Source of the DNA: Frigoriglobus tundricola
Lineage (GTDB): Bacteria > Planctomycetota > Planctomycetia > Gemmatales > Gemmataceae
Direction: 5' to 3'
Assembly (NCBI RefSeq): GCF_013128195.2
Contig: NZ_CP053452.2
Coordinates: 1,240,001-1,304,000 of the forward strand
DNA length: 64,000 nt
Within the stretch, counting starts at the first letter, position 1. Every line of letters starts with the position of its first letter. Of the stretch, positions 31,824-39,345 are shown one piece after another. The translations under genes and the position numbers were made by a program. The notes under the pieces were generated by a model that was not told the origin of the DNA, ran no database searches, and saw only the letters and a program-made list of their open reading frames with translations.

Positions 31824-34800
31824 CGATCCACACCCCACGGTCGTCGAGCTGCATCAGCTCGAGGTCAAGGTAGAAGTTCATCCGGGAGGTCAAGTAGGCG
31901 ATCCAGGTCTGGTAAAGCGTGTTCTGGGCGGTCACCAGGTTGGCCTGGGCGTTCAGCACCTGCGTGGTGAGGGCGGCGGCGGCGGCGGCGTCCGTGTTGG
32001 TTCCCGGGGCCGGCGGGGCGAACAGCACGGCGGTCGCGCTGTCCACCTGAGCGTACTGGAGCTCGATCACCCGCTGCTGCAACCGGTACAACTGGGCGAT
32101 CGTTCGCAGCTCGCGCACGTCGCTGCGGACGTCGTTGGCGATGTTGTCCTCGAACGCCATCAGGAAGCGGCGGGCCCGCTGGTAGCTGATCAGGGCGGCC
32201 CGGTAAGCATTGCGCTCGGCCCGGCGCACGAGGGGCAACTGAAAGTTAAATGTCAGCGAACTCGTGCTCCGCGAGCTTGCAAAGGCGAACGGATTCTTAC
32301 TATCGGCCGGCGTGGTACTGGTTAAATTATAGTCGACGTTGAACACGCCCTGCAAGGCATTAGCGGTAACCGCGATCTGCCGCCACGAGTCCACCACCGA
32401 GGCGCGGGCGTTCATCAGGTCCAACCGGTTCGACAGTGCCGCTTGTACGACGGCAGTATAGGCGTCGTCCAGCGACGACCCCAACACGTCGAACCCGGTA
32501 ACCGGCAGGGTCGGCAACTTCGGCCAGTTCGCGTACAGGTCGGCCAACCGGTCGTTCCGGGCCTCCAGCACGACCTGGTAGAAGGCGTTGTACACCGCCG
32601 CGAACGCCGTGTCCTGGGCCACGTCGCGCTCTTTGCCCACTTTCCGCACCCACGGCTGGGCCTCGTAGTCCCGCACCCGCAGTTCGAACTCGCCCAGGTC
32701 GATCTCAGCATCCAGGGCCGCCCGCCGCGCCACCGCGGCCGGGGGCTCGGGCAGCTTCTTCAGCTCGCGGTCGATGCGGTCGGCGAGCAGCTTGCGCCGC
32801 TCCTCCCGCACCGTCGTCAGCCGCGCCCGCACCTGGTCCGTGTTCAGCTTCTCCGGCGCCCAGCTCGCCCACCGCTCGGTGATCTGTTTGGCGAACGGGG
32901 TGCCCTGGACCAGTGGGGACGTGGTGAACAGCGTCAGCCACCGCTGGCGGAACCCGCCGACCGGCTCGGCCCGGTCGTACTTCGCCCCGGCCAGTTCGAT
33001 CGCTTGAACCTGGGCGTACACGTCCTCGAACTTCGTGAGCTGCCGGCGGATCGGCACCAGCGGCTCGTCGTCCAACTCGATGTTCGTCGTCAGCGGCAGG
33101 CCGAGCTGGAGTTTGAAGTTGTCCAGCGTGTCCAGGTACCCGCGGATGCCGGACTGGGAGTTGTTCGTCGAGGCGGGCGAGCCGAGCAGCGAGAACCGGT
33201 TGTTCAGCAACTGCACTTCCACCTGCCCCACCTGAAGGTCGTTGAACTGCCCGCCCTCGCGGAACGCCTGGTACAGCCGCAACAGGCGCTCCAGGGCCGC
33301 GACGTTCTTCTTCTGGTTGTTGAGGACGGCCAACTGGGACAGGAGGGGCAGGTACCCGACGCTCGGGGCGGTCAGGTTCTGGCCGATCCCGCGGCCGAGG
33401 TTCACGGACAACCCGGCCAACCCGTACGGGTTGTTCGTGTATCCGTTCGGGTTGCTGGCCGCGACGGACACGAAGAACAGCTTGCGGAACCGGGCGAACG
33501 ACCGCATCGCGTACACCAGAGACCGCTCGTCCTGGGTCAGCGGCTCCAGAGTGACCGCGTACCCGCCGCCCCGGAGGAACGGCTGCATCAGGTTCAGGGT
33601 CGCGGTGCTCATGGCCGTCGTCGGCTTGCCCGAGCCCAGATCGATCACGACCTGGTTGGCGAGTTGCGCCGTGAGCAGCGCGCCCGTCGGGAACAGCTTG
33701 CTGATGCTGGGCGTGGTCGTCAGGTTCCACGCCTGACCAGCGTGAATGAGCGCCCCGCCGGTCGACTGCCGTACGGCCTGCTCGACGAACAGCGGCATCG
33801 CCGCGAAATTGAACCGGTCCAGGGTGATCGTCAGCGCGGCGAGGTACACGTCCTCGCGGCGGTCCTGGAACTCGCGGGCGGTCAGCACGCCGAGTTCGAT
33901 CGCCTGATCCAATTTGAGGCGGTAGCCGGGCGTCGGCGATTCGAGCGCGCGGAGGTAGTCGTTGGCCGCGTCCCCGGGCGCCGCGACCGGCTCGCCCGGC
34001 CCCTGCCCGACCTGCGGGGTGCCCAGCGGGTTCGGCACCTTGTCCTTCGGGTCGAGCAGCGGTTGCGGCGCGGGCAACTTCTCCGGCGGCTGGGCCACGG
34101 ACTGGCCCTCGAGTTGGACCGGGACCACCGCGACGGCGGGCACCGCCCGGCCGTTCTCCTCGATCTCACCGGCCACGACCATCACGCCCGGCGTGCGTAG
34201 TTCGGTGATGAGCGGCCCGTTCCCGCGGTCCGCCACGACCGGCCCCGGCATGGCGGGCCGCACGGGCACCCACGGACCGAATTCGACCGCACCGGCGGGC
34301 TTCACGACTGGAGCGACCGGGCTCGGCTTGGCGGTCGCCGGTTCGCCCGCATCGGGTGCGGGCTTCCCGCCCGCCGTTTGCACCGCCGACCGGTCCACCG
34401 GCGCCGGACGCAGTGCCGCAGGGTAGTACGAGGGCAGTGCGTGCCGCACGGCCGGGCGGTCCACCGGACCCGCCGCGGGAAACGGCATCCGCGGTTGTCC
34501 CGCTGGTAACGTTTTTTCCACCGCGTCTTGCGCAGCAGAGGCTGTAACCGTCCGTGAGGGCTCTGCCGGTCCACCGCCGGCGCTCCTCTTTTCCGGGAGG
34601 TTGGGGGGCGGGAGCGGCTTGATGGACCCGGCACTCTCGTCCGTGCGGTTCTCGGTGTCCCACTGTTGGAGGAAGGCGACGTAGCCCTCGCCGTCCACGC
34701 GGCCTGTGCCGGACAGCTTCGAGGGCTTTTGTGGGTTGGGGGAGAGCAGCCGTGCGGCGTAATCGTCGGGCGGGTACGGCGGGCGGTCGGGATTGGTGTT

Positions 34801-35004
34801 GTCAGCGTATCGCGACCGCGGGTCCGGGTACACGTGCCAGTTCTTCACCTCCCAGGCCGAGAACATGTTCTTCTGGCTGATGATGCCTTCGACGTCTTTG
34901 TCCGCGCGGCGGCGGAAATCGTGCCGCGTGCAACCCGGTCCGAAAACCAGGGCGAGCAGGGCGACCGCGGAAAGCGGGGGTAGGCAGCGTGCAAGTCCGT
35001 GCAT
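31681..35004 (-). CDS. TolC-like outer-membrane lipoprotein of tripartite exporter
   Basis: First gene of the export operon; an unusually long 1107-residue outer-membrane efflux protein. The leader ends LALVFGPGC, a lipobox-like site. Residues about 40-350 are a Pro-rich, low-complexity region absent from classic TolC. The efflux domain follows (DQAIELGVLTAREFQDRRED, LVYAMRSFARFRKLFFVSVA, RAERNAYRAALISYQRARRF, ATAVLFAPPAPGTNTD). The C-terminal end (SGERLPAPAPAPAPVAAVPP) is encoded in the overlap with the adaptor gene. A patch of AT-ending codons occurs at about 32240-32375. Export substrate unknown; lipoprotein or peptide export are family possibilities. Confidence 0.88.
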   Translation of the reverse strand: MHGLARCLPPLSAVALLALVFGPGCTRHDFRRRADKDVEGIISQKNMFSAWEVKNWHVYPDPRSRYADNTNPDRPPYPPDDYAARLLSPNPQKPSKLSGTGRVDGEGYVAFLQQWDTENRTDESAGSIKPLPPPNLPEKRSAGGGPAEPSRTVTASAAQDAVEKTLPAGQPRMPFPAAGPVDRPAVRHALPSYYPAALRPAPVDRSAVQTAGGKPAPDAGEPATAKPSPVAPVVKPAGAVEFGPWVPVRPAMPGPVVADRGNGPLITELRTPGVMVVAGEIEENGRAVPAVAVVPVQLEGQSVAQPPEKLPAPQPLLDPKDKVPNPLGTPQVGQGPGEPVAAPGDAANDYLRALESPTPGYRLKLDQAIELGVLTAREFQDRREDVYLAALTITLDRFNFAAMPLFVEQAVRQSTGGALIHAGQAWNLTTTPSISKLFPTGALLTAQLANQVVIDLGSGKPTTAMSTATLNLMQPFLRGGGYAVTLEPLTQDERSLVYAMRSFARFRKLFFVSVAASNPNGYTNNPYGLAGLSVNLGRGIGQNLTAPSVGYLPLLSQLAVLNNQKKNVAALERLLRLYQAFREGGQFNDLQVGQVEVQLLNNRFSLLGSPASTNNSQSGIRGYLDTLDNFKLQLGLPLTTNIELDDEPLVPIRRQLTKFEDVYAQVQAIELAGAKYDRAEPVGGFRQRWLTLFTTSPLVQGTPFAKQITERWASWAPEKLNTDQVRARLTTVREERRKLLADRIDRELKKLPEPPAAVARRAALDAEIDLGEFELRVRDYEAQPWVRKVGKERDVAQDTAFAAVYNAFYQVVLEARNDRLADLYANWPKLPTLPVTGFDVLGSSLDDAYTAVVQAALSNRLDLMNARASVVDSWRQIAVTANALQGVFNVDYNLTSTTPADSKNPFAFASSRSTSSLTFNFQLPLVRRAERNAYRAALISYQRARRFLMAFEDNIANDVRSDVRELRTIAQLYRLQQRVIELQYAQVDSATAVLFAPPAPGTNTDAAAAAALTTQVLNAQANLVTAQNTLYQTWIAYLTSRMNFYLDLELMQLDDRGVWIDELYSRTRATNRPDAQQSGERLPAPAPAPAPVAAVPPRGGDGQGVRP

Positions 35005-35241
35005 GGCGCACCCAAGCAGAAACCGGAAATTGGAGCATCCAGCACGTCCGGTATCGGCCTGACAGTTTGCGGAAGTTGAAGAGAACGCGGCGAATGCCGG
35101 AAGCAGGAGAAGGGCGGGTTACCCAGATCGCCCGGCTTGAACCGTGCCCATCCCGCGGCACGCTCTGCGCGGTCCCCGGTCTCACGCGGCGGAAGGTCGC
35201 GGCACGAGGTTTTTGAGTCCCCCTGTTGCCAGTCGAGCGGC

Positions 35242-35269
35242 CTAATTGTATCAATCAATTAGTACAATT
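35242..35269 (+). promoter_or_regulatory. Candidate operator and promoter for the GntR-ABC operon
   Basis: An AT-rich block in a GC-rich region holds two nested inverted repeats: CTAATTG (35242-35248) with CAATTAG (35256-35262), and AATTGTA (35244-35250) with TACAATT (35263-35269). TACAAT (35263-35268) matches a -10 box at five of six positions. It lies 30 bases before the regulator's ATG, fitting autoregulation by a YtrA-like repressor. The -35 box is not obvious. Confidence 0.55.
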
Positions 35270-35298
35270 CATGCGGGCCAGAACGCGGGGCCGCGGCC

Positions 35299-35694
35299 AT
35301 GCAGATTCAGATTCACACGCACGACGGCGTGGCGATTTACCAGCAGATCGTCCACCAGGTGAAGTACCTGGTGGCGTCCGGGCGCCTGGCCGCCGGCGAG
35401 GAGCTGCCGTCGATCCGCGTGCTGGCGACGCAGCTCGTGATCAACCCGAACACCGTCGCCCGCGCGTACCGCGAGCTGGAAGCCGAGGGCGTCGTCGAGA
35501 AGCGCTCGACGGCCGGGACTTACGTCTCCGCCACCAGCCCGCCGCTGGCTCTGCGCGAGCGAATGAACGTTCTGACCGACCGGGTGGACACCTTGTTGGC
35601 CGAAGCCCGGCAGATGGACATCGACACCGACACACTCGTGGATCTGATCCGCCGGCGGGCCGAGAACGTGCGCCCGTCGAAACCGGGAGGGTAG
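35299..35694 (+). CDS. GntR-family regulator, YtrA subfamily
   Basis: A 131-residue transcription regulator: N-terminal winged helix (GVAIYQQIVHQVKYLVASGR, LAAGEELPSIRVLATQLVIN, PNTVARAYRELEAEGVVEKR) and only a short helical tail, the layout of the YtrA subfamily that controls neighbouring ABC transporters. It is followed after three bases by an ABC ATPase gene and then a permease, all one operon. The inverted repeats at 35242-35269 are its likely binding site. The inducer is unknown; in Bacillus YtrA responds to cell-wall antibiotics. Confidence 0.92.
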   Translation: MQIQIHTHDGVAIYQQIVHQVKYLVASGRLAAGEELPSIRVLATQLVINPNTVARAYRELEAEGVVEKRSTAGTYVSATSPPLALRERMNVLTDRVDTLLAEARQMDIDTDTLVDLIRRRAENVRPSKPGG

Positions 35695-35697
35695 CCC

Positions 35698-36624
35698 ATG
35701 ACCGCGGCCGGAGTTGACAGCAGCGAGCCCGTGATCGGGCTCCGGGACGTGACCCGACGGTTCGGCGCCAAGGTCGCCCTCGACCGGGTGAGCCTGTCGG
35801 TACCGCGCGGGGTGGTTTTCGGACTGGTCGGTGCCAACGGGGCCGGCAAAACCACACTCATCCGCCACGTACTCGGGCTGCTCAAAGCGCAGACCGGGTC
35901 GGTGCGGGTGTTCGGCGCGAACCCGGTCGCCGACCCGGCCGGGGTGCTCGCGCGGATCGGGTACTTATCGGAAGAGAACGACCTCCCCGGGTGGATGCGG
36001 GTCCCCGAGTTCGTGCGCTACTCGCGGGCGTTCTACCCGCGGTGGGACGACGGTTACGCCGAGGAACTGCGGCACACGTTCGAGCTCCCGGCCGGCACGC
36101 GGATCTGCAATCTGTCCAAGGGCCAGCGGGCACGGGTCGGGTTACTCGTCGCGCTTGCTCACCGGCCCGAACTGCTCGTCCTCGATGAGCCCTCGTCCGG
36201 CCTCGATCCCCTTGTGCGCCGGGACATCTTGGAGGCCGTCATCCGCACCATCGCGGACGAGGGGCGGACGGTCCTGTTCTCGTCCCACCTGTTGGACGAG
36301 GTGGAGCGGGTATCGGACCACGTGTGCCTCCTCAACCAGGGGCGGATCGTGTTCAGCGCCCCGCTCGACGAGTTGAAAGAGTCGCACCGCAGCCTCACCG
36401 TGCGGTTCGACGCGCCGCAGGCCCGCCCGCCGGCCCTCGCCGGGGCGCTGGCCTGGAAGGGCACGGGGCACGAGTGGACGGCGGTGTGTCGGGGCCGGCT
36501 GAGCGATCTGGCCCCGGCGGTCGCGGCGAGCGGGGGCCGGGTCGTTGCGGACCGGACCCCGTCGCTCGACGAGATCTTCCTCGCACAAGTGACCGGGTCC
36601 AAGGTCCCGGTGCTGGAGGGCTGA
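35698..36624 (+). CDS. ABC transporter ATPase (YtrB/CcmA-like)
   Basis: A 308-residue ABC ATPase. Walker A GANGAGKTT, Q-loop YLSEENDLPGWMRVPEFVRY, Walker B LLVLDEPSSGLDP and the H-loop SSHLLDEVERVSDHV are intact; the signature is LSKGQRARVGLLVAL rather than LSGGQ, as in many YtrB/CcmA-type ATPases. The C-terminal about 80 residues form the usual accessory region. It starts three bases after the regulator stop, and the permease gene starts three bases after it, so the three form a tight operon. Confidence 0.93.
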   Translation: MTAAGVDSSEPVIGLRDVTRRFGAKVALDRVSLSVPRGVVFGLVGANGAGKTTLIRHVLGLLKAQTGSVRVFGANPVADPAGVLARIGYLSEENDLPGWMRVPEFVRYSRAFYPRWDDGYAEELRHTFELPAGTRICNLSKGQRARVGLLVALAHRPELLVLDEPSSGLDPLVRRDILEAVIRTIADEGRTVLFSSHLLDEVERVSDHVCLLNQGRIVFSAPLDELKESHRSLTVRFDAPQARPPALAGALAWKGTGHEWTAVCRGRLSDLAPAVAASGGRVVADRTPSLDEIFLAQVTGSKVPVLEG

Positions 36625-36627
36625 GCG

Positions 36628-38307
36628 ATGCGTTCTCCGGCGCTGATGCTGGGTTGGGAGCTGTGGGCGCGGAACCGCCGCGGGCTGCTCGCGGTTCTCG
36701 CGCTACTCGTCTTCGACGTGGTCTGCTGGGGCCGGGCGCGGGGCTGGGTCGCGGAGCGGCTCGGTGCGGTCCCGTACGCGATCGATCTGCCGCTCGAGCT
36801 GTTCAACCTGGTCGCCTACGTTTACCTGATCTCGGTCTTCGTCCAGGCCGACATGCTCCCGGGCGGCAAGGCCCAGGGGTACCCGACGCGCCTGTTCGCG
36901 CTGCCCGTGCGGACCCGCTGGCTCGTCGGCCTCCCGATGCTCTACGGGATCACAACAATTTTCTCGCTCGTGTTTATTCTTTCACTTTTAGGTACTTTAT
37001 TGAACGAGAAATTTTGGCATGACCCGAGCATCCGGCGGTTCCAAATATTCGATTGGTACATCGTGTGCTTCCTGGCCGCGTTCCTGGCGTGTACGCAGGC
37101 GGCCGCGTGGACGTTCGTCCGCTCGGCCCTGGCCCGCCTCGCGTTCGTCGTCCTCGGCCTGCCGAGCGCCGGTGTCGCGCTCGCCCTCGCGAAGTACGCG
37201 CTCGGCTACGACACGTACAGAGTCTGGTACCAGACGTACCCGGACCCCTTGATCGGGGTGTGCGCGATCGCCACCGGATGCGCCTACATCGTGGCCGTGG
37301 TCGGGGTGGCACGGGACCGGAGGGGCGATCGCCTCGACTGGGCCGCCGCGGGGACCTGGCTCCTCCGCGCCTGGCCGGGCCGGCCCGCGCGGGCGGCCCC
37401 TTTCGCTTCGGCCGCCGCCGCGCAGCGGTGGCTGGAGGTCCGTCGGAACGCGTGGACGCTGCCGGCGGTAATGGTGCTGTTCTTCGTCGTGATGCTCTGG
37501 AGCACGGTCCTCCCGTTCAGCGAAACGGACGTGGCGCGCGCCCTGGTCGGCTTTGTCATGGTCCCCGCCGTGGCCGGGTTCTTTGTCGGCTTCAGTATGG
37601 GCAAGACCAGCTTCTGGTCCCGGGATCTTCAGTTGTCGTCACTCACCGCGCTGCGGCCCCTGAGTTGTACCGGGCTGGGCCACGCGAAGCTCCAGGCCGC
37701 CGGGTTCAGCGTCCTTTTGACGTGGGCCGTCGTCCTGGTACTCGCCCCGACCTGGGCGGTCCTGTCGGGTTACGACGGATCGGCCGTGGCCGTGCTGCGC
37801 ACTTGGTTTCACGGCCTTCCGGCGTGGAAGCTCGGCCTGCTCGCTCCCGTGGCGCTCGTCGGACTTGTGGGGTGGACGTGGCTCCAGACCGTCGGCGGGA
37901 TGTGCTTGAGCCTGACGGGTCGGATCGCTGTCGTCAACGGCGTCGTTGCGCTCTACGGGGTCACCGGTGCCGTCGTTATCGGCTTGAGTATCGGGATCGA
38001 TTTCGATCCCGAGTTTTTCGACACCGCCTTGGTGGCATTGTGGGTTTTGGGTTGCGGGTGCGGCCTACTGAAGTTGGGCGTGTTGCTCTGGGTTTGGAGC
38101 CGGTTCGGTTCTCTACCCGACCGGACGCAACCCCGACTCGCGTTCGTCTGGCTGGCGACCGCGATCTGTCTTGTGGTCGCCGTCCAAGCGTGTTGGCCCG
38201 AAACGCGCGCGCCGGCCCATCTCGTCGCGTTTTATCTCGTACTATCGCTCCCGCTCGCTCGGCTCGTTGCCGTACCGGCGGCGGTAGCGTGGAACCGGCA
38301 CCGCTGA
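36628..38307 (+). CDS. ABC-2-type membrane permease
   Basis: A 559-residue membrane protein with about 12 hydrophobic segments, for example LLAVLALLVFDVVCWG, WLVGLPMLYGITTIFSLVFI, LPAVMVLFFVVMLWSTVLPF and ALVGFVMVPAVAGFFVGFSM. No catalytic domain. It is the transmembrane partner of the preceding ATPase. A clear patch of AT-ending codons, unlike the rest of the gene, occurs at about 36945-37030, within one hydrophobic segment and the following loop. Substrate unknown. Confidence 0.88.
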   Translation: MRSPALMLGWELWARNRRGLLAVLALLVFDVVCWGRARGWVAERLGAVPYAIDLPLELFNLVAYVYLISVFVQADMLPGGKAQGYPTRLFALPVRTRWLVGLPMLYGITTIFSLVFILSLLGTLLNEKFWHDPSIRRFQIFDWYIVCFLAAFLACTQAAAWTFVRSALARLAFVVLGLPSAGVALALAKYALGYDTYRVWYQTYPDPLIGVCAIATGCAYIVAVVGVARDRRGDRLDWAAAGTWLLRAWPGRPARAAPFASAAAAQRWLEVRRNAWTLPAVMVLFFVVMLWSTVLPFSETDVARALVGFVMVPAVAGFFVGFSMGKTSFWSRDLQLSSLTALRPLSCTGLGHAKLQAAGFSVLLTWAVVLVLAPTWAVLSGYDGSAVAVLRTWFHGLPAWKLGLLAPVALVGLVGWTWLQTVGGMCLSLTGRIAVVNGVVALYGVTGAVVIGLSIGIDFDPEFFDTALVALWVLGCGCGLLKLGVLLWVWSRFGSLPDRTQPRLAFVWLATAICLVVAVQACWPETRAPAHLVAFYLVLSLPLARLVAVPAAVAWNRHR

Positions 38308-38332
38308 GCCGTTGGGTGCGGTCCGGAATCGG

Positions 38333-39313
38333 TCAATCGAAGTCCACCCAGACGAGCTTGATCTTGTCGAAGTCGCGCGCCGCCAGGTCGTCCTTGTGGA
38401 TCTGAATGTGGAGCCGGCAGCCCGCGGAGTTTTCGAGCACGATCAGGTGGCGGTCGTCCTTCGACGGCGTCGGGTCGCCACCGCTCGTCGAGCGGCCGTA
38501 GCCGAGCACGTTGTTGAAGTTGATCTCCCGGAAGAAATCGAGGACGTCGGCGTAATCGACACCGGGTTTCGGCTCCAGCTCTCCGGCCCACGGGCCGCTG
38601 CTCCGCTCCGGCAGGTCGAGCGTTTCCACGAACGTCAGCTGCGCCGCGGGCATCGCGTGGTTGCCCTCGGTCAGCTCTTTCGGCGGCTGGGCGCGCAGCA
38701 TCCCGGTCGTATCCGGGAAGTAAACTGCCTTCGCCCCGATCAGGTCGGGGTTGTCGTTCTTCATGTCCTGGAAACAGAAGAACGACAGCAGCCCGGACCT
38801 CGGCAAATCACGCGCGGCCTGTGTGTGAGAGACGTCCGCGAGGTTCACTTGCGCGATGAAGCCGGCGAGCCGCTTGACGTGGCTCGTGTCCTCGTAGTAG
38901 ATGGCCCGGCACTCGTTCCCCGGCGGCCAGGAGTAACCGGGTGGCAGATCGGGCATCCCGCCGATCTTGCTGGCCCCGACACCGAGTTGCGTGTCATCGG
39001 TCTCGGTCTTCACCATCCGCAGTGCCGGTCGGGCGAGCCGGAGCGCGGGCTCTTTCAGCTCCAGATGCCCGCTCCGGGCGATCCGCTCGACCAGGCGGTA
39101 ACCGATCAGTTCGAGCCACTCCTCGGGATACCCGGGGTCGGGTTCGGGAAAGTCGCTCGGGCTCAGCGTGCGCGAGGCGGTGACGAGCCCCCGCACAAAC
39201 GCGGCCCGGTCGTCCCCCCGCTCCTGGAGCCAGTCGGCGTACACAAGTTTCGCGTTGTCGTCGAGCAAGTTCGCGACAACTGCCGCCAGCCATTCGCTCT
39301 CGCCTTCCAACAT
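38333..39313 (-). CDS. TIGR02996-like/DUF1963-like protein
   Basis: A 326-residue cytoplasmic protein. The N-terminus carries the planctomycete repeat-companion motif LDDNAKLVYADWLQERGDDR (TIGR02996-like). The main part (about 90-326) resembles DUF1963/YwqG proteins: KIGGMPDLPPGYSWPP, LAGFIAQVNLADV, GLLSFFCFQD and a C-terminal ILVLENSAG-like strand region. AAGGAG precedes ATG 39313, so this start is firm. It follows the kinase-LRR gene on the same strand after 32 bases, so the two are likely co-transcribed. The biochemical role of DUF1963 is not established. Confidence 0.85.
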   Translation of the reverse strand: MLEGESEWLAAVVANLLDDNAKLVYADWLQERGDDRAAFVRGLVTASRTLSPSDFPEPDPGYPEEWLELIGYRLVERIARSGHLELKEPALRLARPALRMVKTETDDTQLGVGASKIGGMPDLPPGYSWPPGNECRAIYYEDTSHVKRLAGFIAQVNLADVSHTQAARDLPRSGLLSFFCFQDMKNDNPDLIGAKAVYFPDTTGMLRAQPPKELTEGNHAMPAAQLTFVETLDLPERSSGPWAGELEPKPGVDYADVLDFFREINFNNVLGYGRSTSGGDPTPSKDDRHLIVLENSAGCRLHIQIHKDDLAARDFDKIKLVWVDFD

Positions 39314-39345
39314 ACCGCTCTCCTTAATTCGAACCGACTCCGCTC

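Noticed and set aside
28893-31970. A 1025-codon open frame on the plus strand opposite the export operon
   Set aside because: It covers parts of two well-supported minus-strand genes and has only antisense-type composition.
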